A stretch of DNA of 64,000 bases from Elizabethkingia sp. YR214 (GCF_003058195.1 NZ_QBUH01000001.1:620001-684000), one strand, 5' to 3'; counted from the stretch's first letter, positions 51,186-59,710 are shown. A program made the numbers and translations. The notes: generated from the letters alone by a model not told the origin.

Positions 51186-51257
51186 TTTACTTTAAAACAA
51201 TGAGTCGAAGAGATAGCAAATTAATTTTGCTACTGCTTCTCGGCATTTTAAAGTAAA
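51186..51257 (+). promoter_or_regulatory. 72-nt imperfect hairpin leader of the sigma factor gene
   Basis: Twelve-bp perfect outer arms tttactttaaaa (51186-51197) and ttttaaagtaaa (51246-51257) enclose a second stem: gaag/cttc and tagcaaa (51214-51220) with tttgcta (51226-51232), five-base loop. The right arm ends seven bases before the sigma factor ATG (51264) and covers its leader. Function as RNA switch, attenuator or small mobile-element remnant is not decided. Confidence 0.7.
51200..51256 (+). CDS. candidate 18-codon Leu-rich leader peptide
   Basis: ATG at 51200 opens MSRRDSKLILLLLLGILK with a TAA at 51254-51256. The codons are all sense, and the Leu run uses all six leucine codons (TTA, TTG, CTA, CTG, CTT, CTC). 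The whole ORF lies within the hairpin at 51186-51257 and its stop overlaps the stem's right arm, seven bases before the sigma start. It could be a translated leader whose ribosome opens the hairpin. Expression is unproven, and such an AT-rich ORF could occur by chance. Confidence 0.35.
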   Translation: MSRRDSKLILLLLLGILK

Positions 51258-51263
51258 TGAATA

Positions 51264-51854
51264 ATGAAGACACTGCCAGATAGTAAACTTATTGCTGATT
51301 TTCAAAAAGGAAATGAAGCTGCTTTGGAAATCCTCTTAAAGCGTCACCAGCGCGAAATTTTCACTTTTATTTTTTACAAATTAGGGGACGAAGACCTTGC
51401 CAACGATATTTTTCAGGATACGTTCATGAAAATTATTATCACCTTGAAAGATGGGCGTTATAAAGATGAAGGTAAATTCTCATTATGGGCCAAACGTATT
51501 GCCCATAATTTGGTTATAGATCACTACCGGGGAAAAGCAAAGAACTTCAAAATATCTGAATCTTCTTATGATAATGATGAGTTTTCTATTTTCGATATTA
51601 TAAAGGAGCCTGATGCAAATATAGAAGATAGACTTATCCAGATTCAGATTAATGATGATTTGTATAAAATGATAGAATGTCTCCCGGAAAATCAAAGAGA
51701 GGTATTGGAACTCCGTTTCTTTAAAGAATTAAGTTTTAAAGAAATTGCCGAGCACACCAATTCCAGTATTAATACGACATTGGGAAGGGTCCGTTATGCT
51801 CTTATTAATCTGCGGAAAATGGCAGATGAACATCAAATTATTCTTACGAAATAA
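51264..51854 (+). CDS. RNA polymerase sigma-70 factor, ECF-like
   Basis: A 196-aa alternative sigma factor with region 2 (residues about 10-75: LLKRHQREIFTFIFYKLGDEDLANDIFQDTFMKII) including the promoter minus-10 recognition helix, and region 4 (about 130-190: CLPENQREVLELRFFKELSFKEIAEHTNSSINTTLGRVRYALINLRKM). Lacks regions 1 and 3, as in ECF-type factors. No anti-sigma (FecR) gene is next to it; the following 44-codon ORF is the only candidate partner. The ATG at 51264 sits just after the hairpin leader. Confidence 0.9.
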   Translation: MKTLPDSKLIADFQKGNEAALEILLKRHQREIFTFIFYKLGDEDLANDIFQDTFMKIIITLKDGRYKDEGKFSLWAKRIAHNLVIDHYRGKAKNFKISESSYDNDEFSIFDIIKEPDANIEDRLIQIQINDDLYKMIECLPENQREVLELRFFKELSFKEIAEHTNSSINTTLGRVRYALINLRKMADEHQIILTK

Positions 51855-51904
51855 TAAATTGGAAATCGTTGCGTTATATAGATATAACAACGAAACGATT
51901 TTCT

Positions 51905-52039
51905 ATGAAACAACTCGACTCTTTAGGAATGGCTAAATTAAAGCCAAGAAAGTCTACAATAGATTTTCTATTAAGCTATTCCAAAAATATTAAAGTAGTG
52001 AATACACGTACTATAAAAGTTGTATTTTCTAAAAACTAA
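51905..52039 (+). CDS. small 44-aa protein downstream of the sigma factor
   Basis: ATG at 51905 opens a 44-codon frame ending at TAA 52037-52039. The protein is basic (seven or eight Lys/Arg in the first 20 residues: KLKPRKST) with a short hydrophobic stretch IDFLLSY and a C-terminal RTIKVVFSKN. No membrane segment is clear. It follows the sigma factor stop by 50 bases and precedes the promoter box of the HAD gene. Codon usage resembles its neighbours. I do not recognise a family; a role with the sigma factor is guesswork. Confidence 0.5.
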   Translation: MKQLDSLGMAKLKPRKSTIDFLLSYSKNIKVVNTRTIKVVFSKN

Positions 52040-52053
52040 CTAGCAATTTTCTT

Positions 52054-52061
52054 TAAATTTG
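52054..52061 (+). promoter_or_regulatory. minus-7 box TAAATTTG of the HAD gene
   Basis: TAAATTTG ends at 52061, 17 bases before the ATG at 52079. It overlaps the in-frame GTG at 52061 and argues for the later start. Confidence 0.5.
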
Positions 52062-52078
52062 TGTCTGAATTTTACAAT

Positions 52079-52774
52079 ATGAAATTTAGACACATTTTTT
52101 TTGACCTAGACAATACTTTGTGGGACCACCGCAAGAACGCATACTTAACACTTAAGGACCTTTTCAACCGTAAAGAAATAAATAATATTTACGGAATAGA
52201 CTTTGAAGAATTTCATCACAAATATGATGAAATTAATGAGAGATTATGGGAACAGATAAGAGATGGTGAAATCGATAAGGAATATCTAAGAAAGCACCGC
52301 TTCTATGATGCTTTCTTGTTCTTTGGTGTAGACGATGCCGAACTTGCAGAACATTTTGAAGTAAACTTTCTGGATGAAATTGTAGAATACAACGAACTTG
52401 TAGATGGAACAAAGGAAGTATTAGATTACCTTAAAGATAAAAACTACAATATCCACATTATATCGAATGGATTCTATGATGTTACTCACCGCAAAATAAA
52501 CGGATCGGGTCTTACTCCTTATTTTGAAACGATAACAAGTGCAGATGATGTAGGGGTAAGAAAGCCAAATCCAAAAATATTTGAGTACGCATTAGGAAAA
52601 GCGAACGCTCAGAAAGAAGAAAGTATCCTGATAGGAGACGATTGGATTGCTGATGTAAAAGGCTCACAGGGATTTGGTATGGATGTTATTTTCTTTGATG
52701 CTTTGAAAGAAGATAAGCAGGAAGAAAAACTAAAATCTGTAAAAAACCTTTTGGATATAAAAAGTTTCCTGTAA
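52079..52774 (+). CDS. HAD superfamily hydrolase, YjjG-like noncanonical nucleotidase
   Basis: A 231-aa cytosolic HAD phosphatase. Catalytic motif I FDLDNTLWD (Asp nucleophile at residue 8-10), motif II SNGFYDV, motif III Lys in RKPNPKIFEYA and motif IV GDDWIADVKGSQGFGM are all present. The YjjG-type family dephosphorylates pyrimidine nucleoside monophosphates, including noncanonical ones; the substrate is inferred. The start is the ATG at 52079. Followed by a strong terminator. Confidence 0.86.
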   Translation: MKFRHIFFDLDNTLWDHRKNAYLTLKDLFNRKEINNIYGIDFEEFHHKYDEINERLWEQIRDGEIDKEYLRKHRFYDAFLFFGVDDAELAEHFEVNFLDEIVEYNELVDGTKEVLDYLKDKNYNIHIISNGFYDVTHRKINGSGLTPYFETITSADDVGVRKPNPKIFEYALGKANAQKEESILIGDDWIADVKGSQGFGMDVIFFDALKEDKQEEKLKSVKNLLDIKSFL

Positions 52775-52850
52775 GCGGAGTGCATACTTCAATTAATTAG
52801 AAATAGGATAATTACCCTTTCTCTAGAAATTAAGCATTACTTTAATATAT

Positions 52851-52888
52851 AAACGTCATAGACTTCCGAAGCCTATGACGTTTTTCTT
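52851..52888. terminator. bidirectional terminator after HAD gene
   Basis: Hairpin aaacgtcatag / ctatgacgttt with loop acttccgaagc and T-run at 52884 onward. It lies between convergent HAD and fructokinase genes. Confidence 0.85.
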
Positions 52889-52928
52889 TAATTTCTTTTA
52901 TAAATTATTAATAATCTCTGTCAAAGAT

Positions 52929-53852
52929 TTACAGAGGAAGTGCAGAAACCTGATGCTGGTCTCTGAATGTTGTAAACTCATGTAATGAATATTCCGGGCA
53001 GGCGCCTTCCTGTGCTGTGATAAAAGCTCCCAATGCAACCGCCTGATGCATAATTTGGTGAGCTGAGGTGCCTATTTCTAAACGTTTGGACAAGAAACCG
53101 GCAAGGAAAGAATCTCCGCTACCTACGGTATCTTTTACTTCAACAGATACAGTTGGATACAAATAGAGGTCATCTCCATTGGCATATAATGCTCCTTTGC
53201 TGCCTTTAGAAATAATTATTTCCTTCATGGCAAATACATCCTGAAGGTATTGTATACTGTCTTTTTCGGTAACATAATCTTTACCCATAAAATTCAACAT
53301 CATACGAAGCTCCGCTTTGTTGAATTTTGCCAGCTGGGTTCTGTGCAACAAGTCTTTAATCAAATATATATCGTAATAAGGGGGACGTAGGTTAATATCA
53401 AATACATTATAATTACTGGCTTCTGTTAATTCGAACAATGTATTTTTAGATTTTTCATTTCTGGCGGCCAATGTTCCGAATACCAATGCATCAGTTTCTG
53501 CCAGAAGGTTTAGGTCTGCAGGTCTTGTTTCAATATAATCCCAGGCTACATGCTGGACGATATCATACTGTGCATCATTATTTTCGTCTATGCTTGCTAT
53601 AACAGTACTGGTTGGATATTGATTAGTTACCTGAATTCCGTTAACAGATATGTTCCAGCCTTGTATTTTTTCCAGTAGTTCATTCCCTAAATCATCATTT
53701 CCAACACCACTAATCATATGGGCTTCTACACCCATTCTGGAAAGATGATAAGCAACATTAAACGGAGCTCCTCCAATTCTTCGTTGACCTCCCGGAAATA
53801 TATCCCATAGCACTTCGCCATAGCAGGCAATTTTTATTTTGTTTTCTTTCAT
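52929..53852 (-). CDS. fructokinase (PfkB family carbohydrate kinase)
   Basis: A 307-aa cytosolic ribokinase-fold kinase. The substrate-side motif is GGQRRIGGAPFNVAYHLSRMG (residues about 18-38) and the C-terminal PfkB signature DTVGSGDSFLAGFL has the catalytic Asp. It probably phosphorylates fructose made by the adjacent mannitol dehydrogenase: it is the distal gene of the operon mannitol dehydrogenase, permease, outer-membrane protein, kinase. Fructose specificity is inferred from the operon. Confidence 0.82.
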   Translation of the reverse strand: MKENKIKIACYGEVLWDIFPGGQRRIGGAPFNVAYHLSRMGVEAHMISGVGNDDLGNELLEKIQGWNISVNGIQVTNQYPTSTVIASIDENNDAQYDIVQHVAWDYIETRPADLNLLAETDALVFGTLAARNEKSKNTLFELTEASNYNVFDINLRPPYYDIYLIKDLLHRTQLAKFNKAELRMMLNFMGKDYVTEKDSIQYLQDVFAMKEIIISKGSKGALYANGDDLYLYPTVSVEVKDTVGSGDSFLAGFLSKRLEIGTSAHQIMHQAVALGAFITAQEGACPEYSLHEFTTFRDQHQVSALPL

Positions 53853-53947
53853 TGTAATTATTTAATAACCTGTTTTATCTTCTTCAGCAGGATCTATAGT
53901 TTTCATTTTTTATTAAAATTAATATATTTCTTTTTACAGATGTAATA

Positions 53948-54679
53948 TTAAAAAGAATATACTTGGGCTGAGAACTGCAGAAGTGCACGATTATCTACAG
54001 GATTCCACATGCCCCATAAACCCAAGGGGATTTTATAGCTGCCAATTGTCAGTGGCTTTGATATCATAAGGCTGATTTCGTTGAAACCTGCCTTCTTCGA
54101 AAAGAAATTATTATGTTCTCCGGGATTGTTTAGTGCAAAGCTATAACCAATTCTTCCACGTACTTCCAGATCATCCTTTTTGTATACAGGATATTCTGCA
54201 AAAACAAAAGTAGAATACTTATTATGGGTATTTTCTTTATTTCTGTCCCTTCCGGAGATTACAGTGTTCCAGCTTAGAATCAATGGGATACGATCGCTGA
54301 TAGTGTAATAAGATCTGAAATCTATAAAGCGCCCAGTCTCCTTGGCATTGTAATTAAAAAACTCTTTATTGTTATAGGTAGCGTTAGGGGAGAAGTTGTA
54401 AATATCCCAAAACTCTAGGGTCAGATGCTTGTTTTTGTATCCAATATAGTTGTTGAATTCTTTATAATCGCCATTAGCTGTGCCACCAGCCCAAAAACCA
54501 CCGTAAAAATTTTTATAATCCAAATGGATATCTCCGGTATATACAAGGCCTGACGCTACTTCTATACCTCTCCATAAATGATTATTGCGAAGCTGTAAAG
54601 CAGAATGTATTTCCTGTGCATATAGTAATATGTTCCCTGTGATCATTGAAAAAATGATCAGTAATTTAAATCGATACAT
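53948..54679 (-). CDS. outer-membrane beta-barrel protein, porin-like
   Basis: A 243-aa exported protein: signal peptide MYRFKLLIIFSMITGNILLYAQ, then repeated short strands with aromatic girdles (LRNNHLWRGIEVASGLVYTGDIHLDYKNFYGGFWAGG, LTLEFWDIYNFSPNATYNN, and a final LQFSAQVYSF with C-terminal Phe). This is the pattern of a 12-stranded outer-membrane channel. No TonB box or receptor plug. In the mannitol/fructose operon it is the best candidate for polyol entry across the outer membrane, which is inference. Confidence 0.68.
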   Translation of the reverse strand: MYRFKLLIIFSMITGNILLYAQEIHSALQLRNNHLWRGIEVASGLVYTGDIHLDYKNFYGGFWAGGTANGDYKEFNNYIGYKNKHLTLEFWDIYNFSPNATYNNKEFFNYNAKETGRFIDFRSYYTISDRIPLILSWNTVISGRDRNKENTHNKYSTFVFAEYPVYKKDDLEVRGRIGYSFALNNPGEHNNFFSKKAGFNEISLMISKPLTIGSYKIPLGLWGMWNPVDNRALLQFSAQVYSF

Positions 54680-54693
54680 AGTGTGACTGGTTT

Positions 54694-56019
54694 TTAGTTT
54701 GACTGAATAATATCTTTAGGCCTGATGCGGGAACCGAAAAGTGCATAGGAAAGCATGAGTAATTCACATATAACAGTGAGACCCCATGTCCATCTCCACG
54801 AACCGAATATATCAGCAAGACCGCCTTGTATCAATGTGAATACGGCACCTCCGAAAACAGCAGATATGAATACGCCGGAAGCTTTTGAAGTATATTTCCC
54901 CAATCCTTTTATTGCTAGAGAGAAAATACAACTCCACATGGTGGAATGTAACAGCCCAATAGCTACCAGATACCACAGATTTTGGGTAAGCATAGATATA
55001 ATGGCCAGTATAGTTGCCAGTATTGTGGTTACGGTGAGCTGTGCACGGGCAGAAACCTTACTGAAGAAGCTGGAAATAGCCCTGCCGACTAAAAAACCAC
55101 CCCAGTATAGCGTAGATAATAAAGCATGTATACCCAGATCCATTCCACCAATGATAATATCACTTTTTCCAAAGAATGTCATCGGATGCCCGGATTCAGC
55201 AAGTTCGAATGCATGCAGATTAATATTTGCTCCTATGGCTACTTCTGTTCCTACATAAAAGAATATAGCTATTACACCCAGTGCAAAATGCCTAAAGGAC
55301 CAGATGCTTCTTTCCAGCTTTTCACCTGTTACGGCACGTGTATTGGCAATGTCCGGAAGATGAAGTTTCTTAGTAATTAAAGTTACAATAAGAACGGATG
55401 TTATTAGTATTACCAAAGGCAGTATCAGCTGTCGGATCTCGATATTTGCAATGGAAATGCCACTGAACATAACAACTGTTACAAAAAATGGAGCTGAGGT
55501 AGTACCAATGGAGTTGATCGCAGTTAAAATATTTAAACGCTGTACAGGTTGCGTTCCTGGTAGCTCATAAGCCGCAGCATATGGATTGACAACAACCTGT
55601 ATAATAGCGGCTGAAGTTCCCATAAGATATGAGCCAATAACAAAAATTATAAAACCATAAGGTAATGCTGCATTACCAAAATGTATTGCCAGGTGTGGAT
55701 ACTGATAACCAAACCATGAGGAACAGAGATACATACATAAACCAGACATCATAAATAGTAAACCTCGAAGAATGGTGTTTTTATAACCATAAGCATTAAC
55801 CCATTTACTCCCCAGAGTACCGTTGAGCAAATAGCCCAGAAAGAAAAAAAATGAAATGAGAGTTGTAAAGGTATTTTTCAAGCTTCCGGCTTCTGCAAGA
55901 AATGTAAATTTTAATGGAGCCTGTAATTGTTCGTTTACTGTAGTAAGAAAACCCACAATAAAATAAATGAAGGTAATAATTGCAAAGGGCAATAGACTAT
56001 TACGATGTTTAGTTTCCAT
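54694..56019 (-). CDS. MFS sugar permease, FucP-like
   Basis: A 441-aa permease with 12 transmembrane helices of the FHS (fucose/glucose-galactose:H+ symporter) group: MFS start YFIVGFLTTVNEQLQAPLKFTF, and internal GSYLMGTSAAIIQVVVNPYAA and LYWGGFLVGRAISSFF. It imports a neutral sugar or sugar alcohol with protons. The operon context (mannitol dehydrogenase upstream, fructokinase downstream) suggests mannitol or fructose, but substrate is not shown by sequence. It follows the dehydrogenase by 4 bases. Confidence 0.88.
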   Translation of the reverse strand: METKHRNSLLPFAIITFIYFIVGFLTTVNEQLQAPLKFTFLAEAGSLKNTFTTLISFFFFLGYLLNGTLGSKWVNAYGYKNTILRGLLFMMSGLCMYLCSSWFGYQYPHLAIHFGNAALPYGFIIFVIGSYLMGTSAAIIQVVVNPYAAAYELPGTQPVQRLNILTAINSIGTTSAPFFVTVVMFSGISIANIEIRQLILPLVILITSVLIVTLITKKLHLPDIANTRAVTGEKLERSIWSFRHFALGVIAIFFYVGTEVAIGANINLHAFELAESGHPMTFFGKSDIIIGGMDLGIHALLSTLYWGGFLVGRAISSFFSKVSARAQLTVTTILATILAIISMLTQNLWYLVAIGLLHSTMWSCIFSLAIKGLGKYTSKASGVFISAVFGGAVFTLIQGGLADIFGSWRWTWGLTVICELLMLSYALFGSRIRPKDIIQSN

Positions 56020-56023
56020 AATT

Positions 56024-57478
56024 TTATGAGCTTATCTTAGGTTGAACAATAATGGTTTGTAACACTGGCTTGATCCCTTCGTTTTTAATTCTTTCTGTAA
56101 AGGATATATATAATGTGGTAAAAGTGCTTACAGTATCAAGGTTGATGCTTTTGAAAGCAGAAATATTCAAAAAGTCAAGAAGATTATCGCTGGAGATGAG
56201 TTCCTGATCTTCTGGAGTGATCCAGGGTTCTGCAATCTCGTAAGATAGACCATTGTCATCTACTTTGTACTTCAGGTAATGTCGGTAAGCAGCAAAAAGG
56301 AATGCTATTCTTGAAAGATCCTGCTCATGGTTAATCATCTTAATCAGATTAGGCATTATATAAACAGGGAATTTAGAGATGCCATCAGAGCATAATCTGC
56401 TGATCTGGTCACTTACAGAACTATTGGCAAATCTTTCTATTAAAGTTTGTTTGTATTCATCCAAATCTACACCTTCCGGGGCCGGAATATGAGGTGTAAT
56501 ATCAATATCCATAAAACTGCGGATAAAGCTTACAATATCTTTGTCATGCATTGCTTCGTCTACTTTGCGGTATCCGGCTAAAAATGAAGGATAGGATAGC
56601 AGAGTATGAGAGGCATTAAGCAGACTCAGCTTCATATTTTCGTAAGCAGTTACATCTTTTGTGAAAGTAACTCCAACTCTTTCCCAGGCAGGTCTTCCGG
56701 CAATAAAATTGTCTTCTATTACCCATTGGACAAAATCTTCACAGTATACCGGTGCTTTATCAGCTATACCACTTTTTTCGTTCAGTTTTTTCACATCTTC
56801 TATTGTTGTTACAGGTGTTATTCTGTCAACCATACTGTTTGGGAATGTTACATTTTGCTGAACCCATTTTGCTAAATCTTTATCCTGAGTTTCAATAAAT
56901 GTGGAAAATACATTTCGGGCAGTATTGCCGTTATGCTGTAGGTTGTCACAGGAGAGAATGGTAATACTGCCATTACCTTTAGATTTTCGCAGACGAAGAC
57001 CTTCGGCAATAAAACCGAAAACAGTAGTCGGAAATTCAGGATTCTTCAAGTCATGTTGTATACTTTCATTATCCAGTATAAACTCGTTTGTCGCTTTGTC
57101 CAGATTATAACCACCTTCAGTGATTGTTAGTGTAATAATTCTGGTGCTGCTGTCAGCTATTTTATTCAATAAATCCTTTGGAGCTTTTACTGCCCAGATG
57201 AGATCATTTATAGCTCCGATTTTATAAACTTCGTCGTTGCCGTCTCTTCCACATATGGTTAAGGTATACTCCAGATCCTGTGATTTTAGATTAGTGACAA
57301 TTTTCTCATCCGAGGGCAATAAGCAGGCACCGCATATACCCCAGGAATATTGGTCTTCATCTTTTAACAACTGATTTGTATAGAATGCCTGATGGGCACG
57401 ATGAAAGTTTCCAACACCGATATGTAAAATGCCCGTTTGAATAGCTTTTCGATTGTAATAATAATCTGATACTTTCAT
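56024..57478 (-). CDS. mannitol dehydrogenase family protein
   Basis: A 484-aa long-chain NAD-dependent polyol dehydrogenase. N-terminal Rossmann motif ILHIGVGNFHRAHQA (residues about 17-31), a middle region with DNLQHNGNTARNVF and SFPSTMVDRITP-type FPNSMVDRITPVT, and the C-terminal helical domain containing the catalytic Lys region ASHTLLSYPSFLAG near residue 290. It oxidises D-mannitol to D-fructose or a related polyol (arabinitol, fructuronate for family members). First gene of the polyol operon, below the tandem operators. Confidence 0.9.
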   Translation of the reverse strand: MKVSDYYYNRKAIQTGILHIGVGNFHRAHQAFYTNQLLKDEDQYSWGICGACLLPSDEKIVTNLKSQDLEYTLTICGRDGNDEVYKIGAINDLIWAVKAPKDLLNKIADSSTRIITLTITEGGYNLDKATNEFILDNESIQHDLKNPEFPTTVFGFIAEGLRLRKSKGNGSITILSCDNLQHNGNTARNVFSTFIETQDKDLAKWVQQNVTFPNSMVDRITPVTTIEDVKKLNEKSGIADKAPVYCEDFVQWVIEDNFIAGRPAWERVGVTFTKDVTAYENMKLSLLNASHTLLSYPSFLAGYRKVDEAMHDKDIVSFIRSFMDIDITPHIPAPEGVDLDEYKQTLIERFANSSVSDQISRLCSDGISKFPVYIMPNLIKMINHEQDLSRIAFLFAAYRHYLKYKVDDNGLSYEIAEPWITPEDQELISSDNLLDFLNISAFKSINLDTVSTFTTLYISFTERIKNEGIKPVLQTIIVQPKISS

Positions 57479-57563
57479 AATTACATTGATTTTTTTAACT
57501 TAAGTATCTCAAGTTTAGAACAATAAGTTTATTGCTAAATCATTTGTACTTAAAAAAAGTATA

Positions 57564-57596
57564 TGGGAACGTTCCCAAAATTCAGGGAACGTTCCC
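57564..57596. promoter_or_regulatory. tandem LacI-type operators
   Basis: Two identical perfect 12-bp palindromes gggaacgttccc at 57565-57576 and 57585-57596, centres 20 bases apart, between the divergent mannitol operon and the LacI-type regulator gene. Centre CG and half-site symmetry are typical of LacI/GalR operators. The first extends to a 14-bp palindrome with flanking T/A. Confidence 0.85.
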
Positions 57597-57614
57597 GGGA
57601 ATAATTGTTTTTAT

Positions 57615-57622
57615 TATTTTTG
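57615..57622 (+). promoter_or_regulatory. minus-7 box TATTTTTG of the LacI regulator
   Basis: TATTTTTG, 22 bases before the ATG at 57645 and 18 bases downstream of the second operator, so binding there would block its own promoter. Confidence 0.5.
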
Positions 57623-57644
57623 AATAAAATGTAATCACTACTTT

Positions 57645-58655
57645 ATGAAACGTATCACTATTAAAGACTTGTCTAAACATCTTTCGATATCTAAATCCAC
57701 GATATCCAGGGCTTTAATGAATGATAAGAACGTTCATCCGGAAACAAGAGAAAAGATCTTGGCAGCAGCTCAAGAATTAGGGTATAAGCCCAATCCTGCA
57801 GCACTTAACCTTAGATATGGACAATCTAAAAGTATTGGTTTTGTTGTTCCGGAGATGACAACTCCGTTTTCATCGAAAGTGCTTCGTGGTATTCAGAACA
57901 TTTTATATCCGTTCGGCTACAGGGTTATTATTACACAGTCGGATGAAAATCCTTTAATTGAAAGAAAAAATCTTCTTTTACTGGAAGAGTTTAATGTAGA
58001 TGGAATTATTATTAATCCATGTCATGAAAATTATAATAAGGATATATACCAACAAATCATAGAGCGGGGAACACCAGTGGTCTTTTTTGACAGAATTCCT
58101 GATAATTCTCTGGATGCTTCTAAAGTAATGGTAAACGATCAGCTTAAAGCTTCTTTGATGACAGAACATTTGGTAAGTACCGGAAGAAAAAGAATTGTTC
58201 ATATTACTGGACCGGATACTATACGGAATGCTGCTGAAAGAATTTCCGGTTATAAACGGATCCTGACCAAGTACAATATTTTCGATCCAGAATTGCTCAT
58301 AAAACCTGAAGGAATGATGTTTGAGCACGGACGGAATGCGGCCAAACAGTTATTGGACAGAGAAATTAAATTTGACAGTATTTTTGCTTTTACAGATACA
58401 TTGGCTATTGGAGCGATGAACTATCTGCTGGAACAAGGGATGAAGATTCCTGATGATGTTGCTGTTGCCAGTTTTTCGGGAACAGAACTGGCGACAATTG
58501 TATATCCACAGCTAACCAGTGTGGAGCAGCCATTAACAGAAATGGGAGAGGTGGCAGCAGGGTTAATTCTGGATAGAATAAAAGATAATTCAGCGCTAAG
58601 CAGAACTGTTATGATGGATGCTGAATTAGTTTACAGAGCTTCAACAGGTAAATAA
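57645..58655 (+). CDS. LacI family transcriptional regulator
   Basis: A 336-aa repressor. N-terminal helix-turn-helix (residues 4-25, ITIKDLSKHLSISKSTISRALM) and hinge helix PNPAALNLRYGQS, followed by a periplasmic-binding-like ligand domain (from about residue 62, SIGFVVPEMTTPFSSKVLRGI). It probably controls the divergent mannitol operon by binding the tandem operators and is likely inactivated by a sugar. It also has its own promoter adjoining the sites, implying autoregulation. Confidence 0.9.
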   Translation: MKRITIKDLSKHLSISKSTISRALMNDKNVHPETREKILAAAQELGYKPNPAALNLRYGQSKSIGFVVPEMTTPFSSKVLRGIQNILYPFGYRVIITQSDENPLIERKNLLLLEEFNVDGIIINPCHENYNKDIYQQIIERGTPVVFFDRIPDNSLDASKVMVNDQLKASLMTEHLVSTGRKRIVHITGPDTIRNAAERISGYKRILTKYNIFDPELLIKPEGMMFEHGRNAAKQLLDREIKFDSIFAFTDTLAIGAMNYLLEQGMKIPDDVAVASFSGTELATIVYPQLTSVEQPLTEMGEVAAGLILDRIKDNSALSRTVMMDAELVYRASTGK

Positions 58656-58686
58656 AAAACTCACAAGTAAAACTTGTGAGTTTTTT
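58654..58686. terminator. bidirectional terminator between LacI regulator and trpS
   Basis: Hairpin aaaaactcacaagt-aaa-acttgtgagttttt directly at the regulator stop codon, with T-run. Confidence 0.85.
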
Positions 58687-58704
58687 ATTCTTTTTATAGG
58701 TATG

Positions 58705-59670
58705 TTAATACCCTAAAGCTTTTCTTGCTTTATCCAGTGTTGTGCGGGCAATAACTCTTGCTTTTGCAGCACCTTGCTGAAGTTTTTCTTCCAGTTCATC
58801 CAGGTGGGACAAATAGTAACTGAAAAGTTCTCTTTCTTTTGCAAAACGTTCCAGAATTAGATTTAGAAGCTCTGTTTTAGCGTGTCCATACCCAAAGTTT
58901 CCGGCAAGATATTTCTGACGTAGTGCTTCGGTTTGCTCCGGAGTAGCAATAAGAGCATAGATTGTAAATGTCTTATCCGTTTCAGGATCTTTTGGTTCTT
59001 CCAGACTTTTACTATCTGTTTCAATAGACATCACCTGCTTTTTTAGTTCTTTTTCTGGCAGGAAGATGTTGATGATGTTTCCTCTGGACTTACTCATTTT
59101 GTGACCGTCGGTTCCGGGAACATACTTAGTGCTTTCCTGAATTTCTGCGCCAGGTAGTACAAATACTTCTCCCATTTGTCTGTTGAACTTCTCTGCAACA
59201 TCTCTTGTAATTTCAAGATGTTGTAACTGGTCTTTACCTACTGGTACAACTTCGGCATCATATAATAATATGTCTGCTGCCATCAGAATAGGATAGTTGA
59301 ACAGACCCGCATTTACATCCTGAAGTCTGTCTGCTTTATCTTTAAAAGAGTGAGCTAATGTTAATCTCTGGAAAGGGAAAAAGCAATCCAGATACCATGT
59401 TAATTCACATGTTTCAGGAATATCACTTTGTCTGTAAAAGATTGTTTTTTCAGTATCTAAACCACAAGCAAGCCACGCAGCTGCAATCTCGTAAGTGTTT
59501 TGTCTTAGCTGTGCTGCATCTTTTATCTGCGTTAATGTGTGCAAATTGGCAATGAAAAATAACGAATCATTTTCGGGTTTTTTTGCCAATTCGATAGCAG
59601 GAATAATGGCTCCTAAAAGGTTTCCCAAGTGGGGCGTTCCTGTTGCTTGTATTCCGGTTAGAATTCTCAT
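58705..59670 (-). CDS. trpS: tryptophan-tRNA ligase
   Basis: Class I aminoacyl-tRNA synthetase charging tRNA-Trp. The 321-aa protein has the HIGH-equivalent TGTPHLGNLLGA (PHLGN) near residue 11 and KMSKS in HKMSKSRGN (about residues 197-201), with a Trp-binding YPILMAADILLYDAEVVPVGKDQLQHLEITRD. The length is normal. It is a single gene with its own promoter. Confidence 0.96.
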   Translation of the reverse strand: MRILTGIQATGTPHLGNLLGAIIPAIELAKKPENDSLFFIANLHTLTQIKDAAQLRQNTYEIAAAWLACGLDTEKTIFYRQSDIPETCELTWYLDCFFPFQRLTLAHSFKDKADRLQDVNAGLFNYPILMAADILLYDAEVVPVGKDQLQHLEITRDVAEKFNRQMGEVFVLPGAEIQESTKYVPGTDGHKMSKSRGNIINIFLPEKELKKQVMSIETDSKSLEEPKDPETDKTFTIYALIATPEQTEALRQKYLAGNFGYGHAKTELLNLILERFAKERELFSYYLSHLDELEEKLQQGAAKARVIARTTLDKARKALGY

Positions 59671-59710
59671 ATATTTATATTATAAATTAAGATTTATATC
59701 TCTTGATATG

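Noticed and set aside
52061-52078. GTG start of the HAD frame
   Set aside because: The GTG lies at the end of the promoter box; the ATG at 52079 opens the canonical FDLDNT motif near residue 8.
53862-53906. 14-codon minus-strand ORF before fructokinase
   Set aside because: Too short to support; no motif or conservation can be judged, and it could be chance in an AT-rich spacer.
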